Positions 43,218-54,099 of a stretch of DNA of 64,000 nucleotides are shown here, one piece after another (the stretch's first letter is position 1; the number at the start of each line of letters is the position of its first letter). Origin of the DNA: Closterium sp. NIES-65 (taxonomy: Eukaryota > Streptophyta > Zygnematophyceae > Desmidiales > Closteriaceae). Location: assembly GCA_948144175.1 (NCBI GenBank), contig CANXME010001990.1:2046001-2110000 (forward strand), read 5' to 3'. The position numbers and the translations under genes are program-made. The notes beneath the pieces were generated by a model. The model was not told the origin of the DNA and searched no databases. It saw nothing but the letters and a program-made list of their open reading frames with translations.

Positions 43218-46200
43218 CTACAACCCCGTATCTGGTTGAATGCAGTTCAGCATGATGCGCGTGATGTCAGATTCTTGAAACACGCTCCAAAAGAGACTAG
43301 CCAGGCTTGTGTCTCCATTCCCGGAACAACGGAGCTGGAGGACTAGTGCCAGTTGCCATCCCAGCCCATGGCACGGCAGCATGCATGCAAACTCAGTGCA
43401 ACTGCGCAGTCTCACCTTTAGCTGGTCCTGAGAGGAGTTGTGTGAAGGGAATGCATGCGTAGGGGAAATGAGAGGTGGAGGCGCGGCAGTGCGGGGCGAG
43501 CTTGAGGGCGATGTAGGCGAGGGCGAGCAGCACTATCACGGCTGCTATGTCGTTGGGCAGGTAGCCTGTGGGGGCGGGCAGGAGGGGAGGTGGAGAGACA
43601 CGAAGAGAGCGGGTAGGCAAGGGCGAGATGTACAACATGGCTGCAATGCTGCCTGGTAGGTAGCTTGGCGACGGAAGAGGTAAGGGACGAAAGGCGGCTG
43701 CAAGAGACATGGGTGCGACGTGTGAGTGCATGATAATGGTCCCACTGCTGCCTGGCAGCAAAAAGCATGACAGCAGGCGGAGTAAGGCAGGGGAGAGGGT
43801 GGGAAATGGAGCCACCGTTAGGCACACCCCTTCCAGCACAAACCCCTTCAGACACACACCCCTTTGAGTCCATGGCTCATTAGGCGCCTGTGGTGTGGTA
43901 AACACAACCGTCCTCCAAGCGATGGTGATGCTGACCTGACATGGGATGTGCATGTGCATGTGGATGTGCATGTGGATGTGCATGTGGATGTGCATGTGGA
44001 TGTGCATGTGGATGTGCATGTGGATGTGCATGTGGATTTGCATGTGGATTTGCATGTGGATTTGCATGTGCATTTGCATGTGGATTTGCATGTGGATTTG
44101 CATGTGGATTTGCATGTGGATTTGCATGTGGATTTGCATATGGATTTGTATGTGGATTTGCATGTGGATTTGCATGTGGATTTGCATGCCCAAGTGCATG
44201 TGCATGTGGATGTGCATGTCCAAGTGCATGTGGTGTGCATGCACAGCAAGGCAGTGCTCACCGCGGGGCACGTGGCCGGCAGGGGGCGTTCTCACCATCT
44301 CCACCACCTCCACGCCCGCCAGCAGCGGCGGCCTCTTGGAGCCGCGCATGGGGGAGAGCAGCAGGGCGAGGCCGGGGCCGTACTGCTCCGCATAGCGCGT
44401 GAAGTTGAAGCACACCGCCACCACCACCGCGCGGTCGTGCGACCCGTTGGCCGCCACCAGGATGTCAAAGCCTGTGCTGCTCCAGTCCCGCGCAAACAGC
44501 GGGTTGCTGCGATCAAACACATCCTCCTCCTCCTCCATCTGCTCCTCCGCCTGCTTCTCCCGCTGCCCCTCCCAGCGCCCCGCCACCTGTGGTTGCTTGG
44601 AACGCAGCAGCTGCTGGCGCTCCTGCTTCCAGGGGCGGGGCTGCGGACCGAAGAGGAAGTCACGGAGGCGGAAGTCGAGGAAGGTGCGGTACCAGTTGAC
44701 AGGCGTGCCCACGCCGCCACCCGTGTCGAACTCGCCGCTCTCACTGATGCTCTTGACGGCGTCCAGCACTACGTTGCCATGCACCACTGGCTTCCGCCCG
44801 TCCAGCCCCGTGTGTGCTATGTGCTCCACTCCCACCCTCCTCCTCCTTCCCCTCCTCGTCCCCTCCCCTCCACTCTCGCCCTTCCTCCTCCATGCCCTAG
44901 AGGAGTGCTGATTCTTTCCCTTGCTCTCACTACCCTCATTCCCCCAAACACTATTCCTGCTTCCTCTGATTCCTTTCCATTCCCCAAAAAGCTTTCTTCT
45001 GATATTTCTTGCATCCTCATCGCTCCCCCTCCCAGTGCCCATCATGTGCCCTTCCGTTACTTCCTCCTCCCCTGCGCCCTCCTCTTCGCCAACTGCCCTC
45101 CCTGCATTCACCTCCACATCACTCCCCTCCATGCCCATGCCAGCGCTCAGCCGTTGAAGCCTCTCCCCGCGCCCCAGCCATCTAACCGCGCCTCTGCTGC
45201 TTGCTGCCTCGCCCTTACCACTTGCTGTGCCTCCCTCAGTCCCTGCTCTCTCCTCCTCATCCATTTCCCTCTCCCTCATCATTCCCTCCTCTCCTCCCTC
45301 CTCTCCCCTCTCCGCCGTATTCCCTCCGCCGTTTGTATTGCCCCACTTCCATCCCTTCCGCTCATCTCCTCCCTCCTCTTCCCCTTTCTCGTCCCCCAAC
45401 TCCTTCTCCTCCTCCCCCTCCCCCTCATACTCCTCCTCCCCCTCCCCCTGCCCCTGCCCCCACCCCACGCCCAGCACGCTCATGGCGCCCAGCCGGATGT
45501 CGAAGCGCCGGTCACCGGGGCGCACGAGGGGGTCGATCTCAGCGAAGAAGAGGCGCAGGCAGAGCACGTCCAGCAGATTCACCGGATCTAGACGCACCGC
45601 AAACCCCACCGACCCCACGCATGTCTCTGACGACCCACTGCTGCTGCCGCCACCTCTGGTGCTGTTGGCCCAGCACACCAGCCCTCCTCCTCTCCTGCCC
45701 CCCCACTCCGCCTGCTCCCCCCCACTTTTCTCTCGCCCCTGGCCTGCCCTCTCCTCCACTGCTCCCTCCCACGCCGACTGGAACACTGTGGAAGGAATGT
45801 AGTCCGGTGCCACGTCAGCACCAGCAATGCGCCGGGATGTGGTTACCACTTTGAACGGATGCCCACGTGCAACCCAATTCCTGCTACCCGTCACGTTTGA
45901 ATTCGTCCCAACGCTACTGCTGCTGCTGCTGCTGTTGCTGCCACCAATGGCACCACTACTAACATGCGACTGCAGAGCCACGGTACGAGGCACGGCGCCC
46001 CATGCAGGAGCTAAGTCGCGCCCCCACACCCTGTATGCGCTGTCCTCCTCCGCCCATCCCACCTCCCCCATTCCGCCCTCTTGCTCCTTCCCCGCCCCCT
46101 CCTCCAGCAACCCCCTCTCCCCCACCGCCAATGCACCTGCCCGCCCCACCTTCCGTCCCCTTCCTTCCACCCCTCCCCCATTCGCTGCTTCCGCCTCTTC

Positions 46201-47339
46201 ACCTTCCAGTTCCGCCACCCTCCCCACTGTCCCTCCCACTGCTCTCTCCCACCTCCCCCCTCCCATCCTGTCTTCCTGCACCGAAGGGACCCCGCCCCTT
46301 GCCCCGCCTTCTGGCCCACCACCCACCATCCCCCCCGCGCCCAGGTTGTGGCGCAGAAGCGGCACCACCACCACGTCCCTGCCTGTCACCGCGCCATCGT
46401 ACGCGAGGGGGTGCACGGGCAGCAGCTCCAGCGAGTTCACCTGGGGGGGCGCCGACACCACGCCCAGCAGCGGCAGCACGCACATGGCGATGCGGCCCTG
46501 GTGGGCGAAGGCGACAAACTCGGAGTAGAAGGCGGAGAGCGGGTACTGCTGCTCCGAGACGCCCATCACCACCGTCCTGAGGATGAGCCCGTTCACCGCG
46601 ATGTGGAAGGCGGGCGAGCGGTGGGCGCCATCGTAGTTGCGGTAGGCCACGCCCACGCGCACCAGGTAGCGCGCGTCACGGGGGAGAGGGACGGTGTAGC
46701 AGCCGCCGTTGCTGTTCACGTCCGGGAACGCGCGCAGGGTGGCTTCGACGGGCGAGGCGAGGCGATGGGAGGAGAGGGGAGGGGAGGGGGGGATGCGGAA
46801 GGGCTGCCCCGCGTCGTAGAAGGCGTCGGCCTGCCAGTGGCGGCCGTTGATAGTCAGCGCCTCGCTGCTGCCACAGTTGATGCGCACCGGGCCTGCTTAG
46901 AAAGGGGGAGAGATGAGAGGGAGGGGGAAGATGGGGAAAGATGAGGAAGCAAAGGGAGCAGAGGAGGCGAGGAGGGTGAGGAAGGGCAGAGGCAGGCAGG
47001 GCAGGAGGAGAGGCAGAGCCAAGGAAGGCGAGGTGAGGGAGGGAGTAACGGTGGATGCAATCCGCTCTCTGTTGGAGAGGTGCAGCGAGGGGAAGCAGAG
47101 GATGGGGAGACTCGCGTGAGGCCAGGGTGAGCACGGACGTTGCATGCGACACGCGGAAAGAGAAGGACACCTGAGAGGGTCGCACACCTGAGAGGGTCGC
47201 ACACCTGAGAGGGTCGCACACCTGAAAGAGGCTCCGGAGGTTTGAAACGAAAAGTGGCGGAGGAGGTGAGTTGCACGGCAGCGACCAGCAGCAGAGCGAC
47301 AACTGGCGCGAACGCGGGGTTCCGGACGTAGTCAGCCAT
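43218..47339 (-). CDS. Malectin-like domain protein, secreted or membrane-anchored
   Basis: The start ATG at 47,339 opens a signal peptide ([17 protein letters not shown]). Proposed exons (minus) are 47,339-47,222, 46,892-44,262, 43,565-43,416 and, tentatively, 43,273-43,218. All junctions are GT-AG, phase 1. The mature part opens with [15 protein letters not shown] and contains [15 protein letters not shown], the hallmark of plant malectin-like carbohydrate-binding domains. A second half has [13 protein letters not shown] and [10 protein letters not shown]. Between and after these lie long Gly/Glu/Arg-rich spacers. Exon 3 encodes a hydrophobic segment ([16 protein letters not shown]), a likely membrane anchor. 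No kinase or leucine-rich repeat is seen. Related land-plant proteins carry two malectin-like modules; the ligand here is unknown. The end of the gene is uncertain: without exon 4, translation would read on to TGA at 43,393-43,395. Confidence 0.75.
43943..44235. repeat. GCATGTGGATTT minisatellite in malectin gene intron
   Basis: About 290 bp of near-perfect 12-bp units (GCATGTGGATTT, and GCATGTGGATGT at the left end), each itself a doublet of 6-bp units. It lies within the proposed intron 44,261-43,566. All six frames stay open, giving His-Met or Cys-Ala repeat proteins that I regard as artefacts. Confidence 0.88.
47160..47226 (-). repeat. Tandem 17-bp repeat carrying 5' splice sites
   Basis: On the minus strand, three copies of GTGTGCGACCCTCTCAG follow exon 1 directly, so that CAG/GTGT occurs four times at 17-bp spacing from 47,222 down. 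Use of the first donor keeps frame with exon 2. The second and third would shift it. Confidence 0.8.
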
Positions 47340-48960
47340 TCGCTCGCAGCCCAGAAAGAAACTCGGCGCTGCTATGTCGTCATCAGCAAGGTTGGAGTCA
47401 CACGAACTGCTTTTGTGGAGAGAGGGGAGACGGACAAAGTGGTTTGCGTTCAGGTTCAGAAGAGGGCGTGGAGAGGGAGGGCTGGAGCTGGAAGTTGAGC
47501 AAGCAACCACAGCAGCACGTATTGCCTGCCGTGCTGCAGCAGCATGCGGTATAGGTTGGGACTAGCATGGCCTGGGTGGTTGAGGATGGGGGATGGTGGG
47601 AAGAAACAATAGTTGGGGAGAAGGAAAGGAGGATAGGGGGAAGGGAAAAGGGGGTGGGGGATGGGGCGGAAAGGGAGACCTTGTGTGCATACCTCTATTT
47701 TCTGCACACCACCCTCCCCCCAGCACTGTCCCTTTCCCCTCTTCTCCCCACCATTCCCGTCCCGCCGTGTTGTGTCCCTCCTTTTCCCGTCCTTTCCCGT
47801 TCCGTCCCAACCCTTCCCGTCTCTCAAACTCCCTAATCTCTTCCGTTCCCCCCTTCCCAATCACTTCCCTCCTGTCCCCGCACCGTTCCGTCCTCCCATC
47901 CCCTTCCCAACCCTCCCCGCCCCTTGCTGTCCCTCCCCGTCCCTTCCCGTCCCTTCCCGCCCCTTCCCGCCCCTTCCTGCCCCTTCCCGTCATTTCCCGT
48001 CCTTCTTGCCCCTTTCCGTCCCTTCCCGTCCCTTCCCGTGCCTTCCCGTCCCTTCCCATCGCTTCCCGTCCCTTCCTGCCCCTTCCCGCCCGTTCCCGCC
48101 CGTTCCCGTCCGTTCCTGTCCGTTCCCGTTCCTTTCCCTCCCTTTCCGCCCCTTCCCGTCCCTTCCCGTCCCTTCCCGTCCTTCCTGCCCCATCCCAATA
48201 ACGGCAGGGCTCGAACGGCATGAAAAGGGAGGCTTCTGCAAGGTTGCTTCCGCGATACTTACAACAGAGTTACTTGTAGGTGGCTTTCGACTCTGGCGAC
48301 TCGGAAAAGTTGCCCTAAACGTGGCCATGATGGGCATTTTTTTCAATGGTTGTCATTTCATTGTTACAGATGGGTGTAAGGGCGCGCGCTACGAGGCATT
48401 CGTGACGATACGGTTCGATTGCACTACAATGACATTTCAAAACGATGTCTTTGTTCTTTAAATCTTTTGTTGTACCTTAATTGTGTTGCTTTATCTTTTT
48501 AGTGTGTTACTGTATTACACTCCATGTGTTATGAGTGAACTTGCAGAGTGCGCAGTAAAACGAATAACGAGAATGTTGAGCTACAGAATGACGATACAAG
48601 GAAAGTGACGAGACCTAAATAGGGGAAGTCCTAGCTAGGCGGGGGGTTCGGGAAGGGATGGCTCGGTGATGGTTGCGATTGGAGCGGTGGCCGACTCGGG
48701 GGTGGTTCGGTGCGACGAAGTAGGCCCAACATGTTCGTCGCGTGACCCTCGGGATGGCCTTGCTAACGAGTGCCTCAGTAAGGATTTGTAAATCATTACA
48801 CCATGTTTGTCATTGGTCGAAATAACACTAAAACATATTGACGTTATAGTTCTTATCTACCAACCAGATCATTTGAACAACTTCGATGTTGGACAACGTC
48901 TCAGAATCGTGCGTAGCGGAATGCAGGCCCCAGGATATAAGGGCAAAACCCGGTCTTAAC
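47340..48960. other. Intergenic region with CCCTTCCCGT minisatellite
   Basis: From 47,750 to 48,190 the plus strand is a pyrimidine-rich array of about 5-10 bp units (CCCTTCCCGT). Long frames on both strands are artefacts of this. The remaining parts (47,340-47,700 and 48,200-48,960) show no gene. The malectin gene promoter should lie just right of 47,339, but I see no clear TATA box. Confidence 0.5.
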
Positions 48961-50239
48961 TAGTCGAGCACAGGGTTTGACAGGATTAGAGTTCTTCCGT
49001 CCTGCCCAAACCGTATCCACCTTACCGGAAGTTTCACCCACTGCTAGTTCATCTCCAACTCAAGTAATAATACCGCCCCGTGCTAGTACAATCCCCACCA
49101 ATGTTTTACGACTAGGTGCAACACGGATCGGCCCTGCCGCTAGTGCTAAGTTAAAAGCGACTTAGCACAAACAGTCGCGCTTGTCTTTCTGTCGAGATAG
49201 TCCTACGGAACCTACCATACGCATCCGCATAGAGCCAGTAGTACTAGGACCGTGACGAGAGGACGTCTGGTTGCAGTTTAGTCCATTTATCGGACTAGCA
49301 TGTGACGAGAGTAAGGATCGTGTGCGCGGCAAACACCAGATCGTGTTTGCCACGTTTCTCTGTAACTCTCGTGTAGTCACGGAGTTCATCGGGCTACTGA
49401 CGGTGGAGAACTGTGATGGCGCTTCGTTGCTTTCCTTGTTGCTGACAAACCTTGACTCACTTGGTGTTGACACAAGCAGGATGGCTGGGATTAGCACAGA
49501 TGGCGTAGGGGCGATGATGGGTAGCACAAACGGGCTGGTGGCTCGCCTCCGTGTACGGGTTCCGCACCTCTTCTCCAGCCATTGCATTGCACATCGGCGA
49601 GTAACACTCATTGCCTGTGTGTGTTGCATCTGAATGCCCATCACATTGCGCAGAAACAGCAAGGCAGGTAGGCGCTCACATGATCACCAGCTCATGCCAT
49701 TCCTCACCCATTTTGTTTCCCCCCTCCTTTCCCTCCCCCCCCGACGGACATCAATGGCCCACAGAAACATTCGAGGCAACGCCTCCCTCCTCAAACCCGT
49801 GGCCCCTTCTCTCCCTGTCACCCTCCCTTCTCTCGTGCCCACATCATGTTGCGCAGAGAGGCGATGGCAGCCAAGGACGCCGCCACTGTAGTCCCTGAGC
49901 TGGGCCTAATCGACACCATGCTGAAAGAACTCGCGGAGTACCCGGGAGGGTCGCATTCCACTAACAATGAGTTCAAAGAGCTGCAGGTTGTGTTCTGCCA
50001 GACAAACCTTGAACTGCAAAGAATTCACGCAGTTCGTTGGCTGAGCCGAGGCGATGCCATTGCGCGCTTGGTGCGAGTGCTCCCTGCCGTCATTGCGCTC
50101 CTGTGAGGGTGGGACGACGATTTCTACCCCATTGTGACTTCTGTGATGTTCAATGTGTATCTCTAATACCTCGCCAACATGCTCATCATCCTCAACAACC
50201 TCAACCTGGAGTTTCAGAAGCGGGTGGTGAGTTGCCCCC

Positions 50240-50430
50240 GCTTCCCTCCTCGGCCTTCCCTCCCCGGCCTTCCCTCCCCGGCCTCCCCTCTCCGGCCTTC
50301 CCTCCCCGGCCTTGTCTCCCCGGCCTTCCCTCCCCGGCCTTCCCTCCCCGGCCTTGTCTCCCCGGCCTTCCCTCCCCTGCCTTGTCTCCCTGGCCTTCCC
50401 TCCCGGCCTTCCCTCCCGGCCTTGTCTCTC
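50240..50430. repeat. CTTCCCTCCCCGGC minisatellite in hAT-related gene intron
   Basis: Imperfect 15-16 bp units in the intron between 50,227 and 50,655. They create long open frames on both strands without coding meaning. Confidence 0.8.
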
Positions 50431-51149
50431 TAATAACCGGGGGAAATTTCCTGTGCTGCTGGCAATCAGTGCGCACTGGAGCCTTGCCTTTTGCACCGAG
50501 CCTGAGGTTGCATGCAAACGTAGCCTCCTTGCCCCGCATCTCCCCCTTCTCCCTCCCCGACTCACCCTTTCCTCTGTCCCTTCTCTGCCCCGTCCTCCTT
50601 GCTTCTCCCCTTTCTCTCCCCGCCCTTGTTGAAACTATACCTTGTCATGTGGCAGGTCGACATGACATTGGTGCAGGCGACCATGCACCGCACCTTGATC
50701 ACCATCCGTACGCGCTACATTGAGTGCGGCGATGACTTCAGTGGCGGCCCACAACAACATCTCGGGGCCTTCCTAGCCATGCTCAGTAAGTCTCGAAAAG
50801 TCACGGTGGATGGCGTGGACAAGGAGGGGCGGCCGCGAAAACATAGCTTCGAGCTGCACGAGGAGGCATTGACGGGCTACAGCAAGACCCCCGATGACTT
50901 GCAGTCGTGCCTCGACGTCTGCCGCCGCCACGCCAAGTCAACGCTCAGCCACCTCCAGTCGAGGCTGGGGGATCTCGATAGCCTGAACGGTGTCAGGCTT
51001 TTTATGCCAAACACGTACCCTGATGACAAGGAGAGACGCGCTGAGGAGTGCCTCGAGCACTTCGAGACTCTCGTCGACCTGTTCCATGCCTGCGAGCGAG
51101 CAAACATTCTCCCAGGTAAGCACATCTAGATCGCCTTACCCATTCTATC

Positions 51150-51420
51150 CTTTGTCCAGAATCTGCATTGTTCTGTCCCTGCTTTGTGTCAATCCAGAAT
51201 CTGCATTGTTCTGTCCCTGCTCTGTGTAAATCCAGAATCTGCCTTGTTCTGTCCCTACTATTTGTAAATCCAAAATCTGCGTTGTTGTGTCCTTGGTCTG
51301 TGTAAATCCAGAATCTGCCTTAATCTGTCATTGCTGTGTGTATAACTAGAAACTGCCTTGTTCTGTCCCTGCTCTGTGAATAACCAGAATCCGCCTTCTT
51401 CTGTCCTTGTTCTGTGTGTA
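51150..51420. repeat. 39-bp tandem repeat in hAT-related gene intron
   Basis: About seven diverged units containing AATCCAGAATCTGCCTTGTT and TCTGTCCCTGCTCTGTG fill almost the whole intron 51,116-51,431. Confidence 0.85.
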
Positions 51421-51945
51421 ATGCGTGGCAGGTGTGGACAAGCATGCTGCCAAGAGGGAACTGAGGATATTCGTCCCTGTCCTGGCTGGCAGTCCTCAAG
51501 GCGAGCGCACTTTTCAACGCGACCTGACGGCCATGCTGAAAACGAAGGACTGGGAACGGAGCTACTGCAACCTCGTCCGCCTCTGGACGGTGGCTGTCCT
51601 GCCGCTCAAAACCGTCGAGTGTGAGCGCGGCTTTAGCCGCCAGAACATGATTAAGTCATGGCAGAGGACCAGCCTCTGTGATGCTAGACTCAGTGACCTG
51701 ATGTGCATGAGCCTGGTTGAGTATGACATGGAATGGGGTAAAGTTGTTGATTTGTAGCGCAGCAGCAAGAAGAGGAGGCCTATTAGGAGAAGGGAGAAGC
51801 AGAGGCACAAGCCAGTGAGTGCGGAAGGAAAGAGGAACGTGTTGGAGGATGGACAAGAAGTGGATACCGAACATGGCAGCAGCAGCAGCAATGAAAGTCG
51901 GTTTAGTAGCAGCACCGATGATGATGATGAGGAGGAGGAGGGCTA

Positions 51946-52485
51946 AGAGGAGGTGTAGGAGTTAATTTAGTGATAAAACTCCAACTGTATGTGCTGCTCT
52001 GCTCTCCTCTGCTCTGCTCTGCTCAGCAGAGTCTGGTCTGGTCTGGTGTGTGTTAAGTTCTGAACCTTGAACACATGTTTTGTGCCCTAACAGGTCATGA
52101 TTGATTTCTGCAGAAGCCCTGAACATACAAAATGGTTTTGAAAATTTGCCTTGACAAATTAGTGCATTTTTTAAGATTCCAGAAAAGTGCCCTGAGGCCT
52201 CAGGGTGCCCCAAATGCTAGCACGGGCGTTGGCGGAATGATTGTGACTAGCACGAGTGTCAAAATCATATTTATTATAACCGCATGAAGTTCTAGCTGTA
52301 GTGTAGTTATTAAATTTGTAGGTGGTGCACCCCTTCATGTGTTCCTTTGCTATATGTATCTCGAATCCTATAGTGAAACCCCATTCTCCAATTTCTCTCT
52401 CACAACTCACTCGACACTCACCCTAGGTGAAAACCCGCTCGATACCTAGTTAAGGGCCTAGGCTACTAAGCCTAGGCCCCTCACC
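51946..52485. other. Intergenic, no gene seen
   Basis: About 540 bp after the hAT-related gene. A CTCTGCTCTGCT run lies near 52,000. No coding potential or transposon end is recognised. A short palindrome CCTAGGCTACTAAGCCTAGG lies at about 52,469-52,488. Confidence 0.4.
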
Positions 52486-52489
52486 TTTC

Positions 52490-52745
52490 AACTTAATCTA
52501 CTTTAAGTTCGACAACGAGATGGGCTCAAATATGAAACCTAGAAGGTCTTGTAGACTTGTACCCTAAACAACGCAACTCGATGTAGCCAAACAAACTCAT
52601 ATAACATTTGACACACCCTCATGCCCTTGAGGGGCATAAAGGCAAGCAAGGGAAAACAAACGATCATAAGAAGAGTCAAGACAAGTAACAAAAATAACTT
52701 AAGGTGGATCACGATGTTCAAATATGAATTTGTATATATAGCTGC
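52490..52745 (-). mobile_element. Copia 3' end remnant
   Basis: On the minus strand, 52,745-52,626 resembles the copia 3' untranslated region (compare 133-230). A polypurine-like CATGAGGGTG lies at 52,614-52,623 and an LTR start TGTCAAATG at 52,613, with GTTTGGCTACAT matching the LTR of I. The inner part of the LTR is diverged and its end is not clear. Confidence 0.6.
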
Positions 52746-53312
52746 ATGTAGATCGCCATCAGAAAAAATCCAATCCGCCAAAAAGGAGCGGCGAGGACTT
52801 AGCATATTTTTGGGTTCAAAATCAGCCTAGTAATTGGCCATTTACGGGATGGAGTGGGGTGTTGGTCTAGGGTTGGCAGTTTACTGGTGCGAATGGCACG
52901 AAGCAGGTGGAATCCGTAGTTTTTTAGGACCTTGGAAAGCGGGAGGAAGGGGGAAGCTAGGGGGGTGTTGTTTCCGGCGGATATTGACCAAGGGGTCCAG
53001 TTTACTTGGCGGACGCACTCTGACGTGCGCCTCAATGGTTCGAGGGCAGGGGAGCTGGGGCAAACGGTTGTTTACGGCAGACTGTGCGCGCCATTTCTCG
53101 AACCAATTTCCGCCACTATGTCGACCACGTCAGCCACTCGTTTGTAATATTTCGTTTATAACTACAAAAGGCTAAAATCTTACAGTTGTATGATTGGACC
53201 CTCACTATGTACTTTAATTTATGGTGTATATAGACCACATTTGTCGTAGGTTTCAAAACATCATTAGTTTGAAATGCAGATTTTGATGTTTTTTTAACTT
53301 CATAACGCTTAT
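52746..53312. other. Intergenic, no gene seen
   Basis: About 570 bp left of element I. It becomes AT-rich toward 53,300. No feature is supported. Confidence 0.4.
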
Positions 53313-53448
53313 TGTCAAACATTGTATGTTGTGCTTGTTTAGGCTACAGTGGGTTAGCCTATAGTGGGTACACATTTCTAGGGTTAGGTTTGACCTATTT
53401 GTACCCAACTCTCATTCTAGTCATTCATTCTCGTTTCTCATTCTGACA
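53313..53448 (+). repeat. 5' LTR of element I
   Basis: 136 bp with the shared core in diverged form (GGCTACAGTGGGTTAGCC) and a TCTAGGGTTAGG motif near 53,392. Its sequence is less like G and H than those two are to each other. Confidence 0.82.
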
Positions 53449-53855
53449 TGGTATTACGAGCCTAGGTTCCACCTAGGACCGAAACGATAGGGCCCACCGT
53501 TTCCGCTAGCCGCGCCCTCGTGCGCCGCCGTTCTTTTTCCTGCGCCTCGAGCGCCTCGTTCTCAAGGCCGCGTATGGCCCCGCGCTAGCCTCTCACGGCC
53601 CCCGATCGGCCCCGCACTAGCCTCCTAAGGCCCCCGTCGGCCCCACGCTAGCCCCGCGCTAGCCTCCTAAGGCCCCCGATCGGCCCCGCGCTAGCCTCCT
53701 AAGGCCCCCGTCGGCCCCGCGCTAGCCTCCCACGGCCCCTGCAGGCCCCGCGCTAGCCTCTCACGGCCCCTTAAGGCCCCACGCTAGCCTCCCACGTCCC
53801 CTGCAGGCCCCGCGCTAGCCTCTCACGGCCCCCCCTTTGGCCCCGCGCTAGCCCC
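53449..53855 (+). repeat. Leader repeats of element I, left part
   Basis: About ten imperfect units around GGCCCCGCGCTAGCCTCC, alternating with CACGGCCCC or AAGGCCCCC. H inserted at the end of the array in GCCCC. Confidence 0.78.
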
Positions 53856-53986
53856 TGTCAGAACATATAGCTTACTTGTTTGTGTAGGCTATAGTGGGGT
53901 ATCCCATAGGGGGTAAAACACATTAGGGTTTCCTATTTGTATTCATTTCACTTCATAGTCATTCATTCTCGTTCTTTGTTTCCACA
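53856..53986 (+). repeat. 5' LTR of element H
   Basis: 131 bp, TGTCAGAACA to TTTCCACA, preceded by target copy GCCCC. Telo-box-like TTAGGGTTT is at 53,923-53,931. Confidence 0.94.
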
Positions 53987-54052
53987 TGGAATCAGAGCAG
54001 GTTCCCTCCTAGGGACTGCTTCTAGGGCCCACCGAACCGCGCCCCGAGGCGC

Positions 54053-54053
<1 letters not shown>

Positions 54054-54097
<44 letters not shown>
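54054..54097 (+). repeat. Uninterrupted run of 44 T in the H leader
   Basis: A pure T tract of 44 bases follows GGCGCG in the leader. At the same place G has only short T runs near 34,137 and 34,160. The run may be partly a sequencing artefact in length. Confidence 0.9.

Positions 54098-54099
<2 letters not shown>

Larger units (their letters stand above)
49277..51757 (+). pseudogene. hAT-related (ZNF862-like) transposase-derived gene, spliced, broken
   Basis: Four blocks join in frame. They are 49,277-49,596 (SPFIGLACDESKDR, then GISTDGVGAMMGSTNGL, then HCIAH), 49,857-50,226 (RIHAVRWLSRGDAIARLV), 50,656-51,115 and 51,432-51,757 (TVECERGFSRQNMIKS, the hAT C-terminal dimerisation signature). 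Splice sites are GT-AG except the first donor, which would be GC (GCGAGT). Two stops fall inside block 2 (TGA 50,104-50,106 and TAA 50,164-50,166). The frame stops at TAG 51,755 but is open again to a Ser/Asp/Glu-rich tail at 51,944. N-terminal exons, including any BED zinc finger, are not found. Terminal repeats are not seen, so it may be an old domesticated or host-like copy. Confidence 0.65.

Noticed and set aside
43941-44235. CRISPR-like regular array
   Set aside because: Units are contiguous 12-bp repeats without unique spacers, in a eukaryotic sequence.
43864-45591. 575-codon plus-strand open frame with His-Val-Asp repeats
   Set aside because: It is antisense to the malectin-like gene and covers the intronic 12-bp minisatellite. 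It has no domain, and its composition follows the opposite strand.
47562-48461. Long open frames on both strands with Pro-Phe-Ser or Gly-Lys-Arg repeats
   Set aside because: They are produced by the CCCTTCCCGT minisatellite, which lacks stop triplets in several frames.
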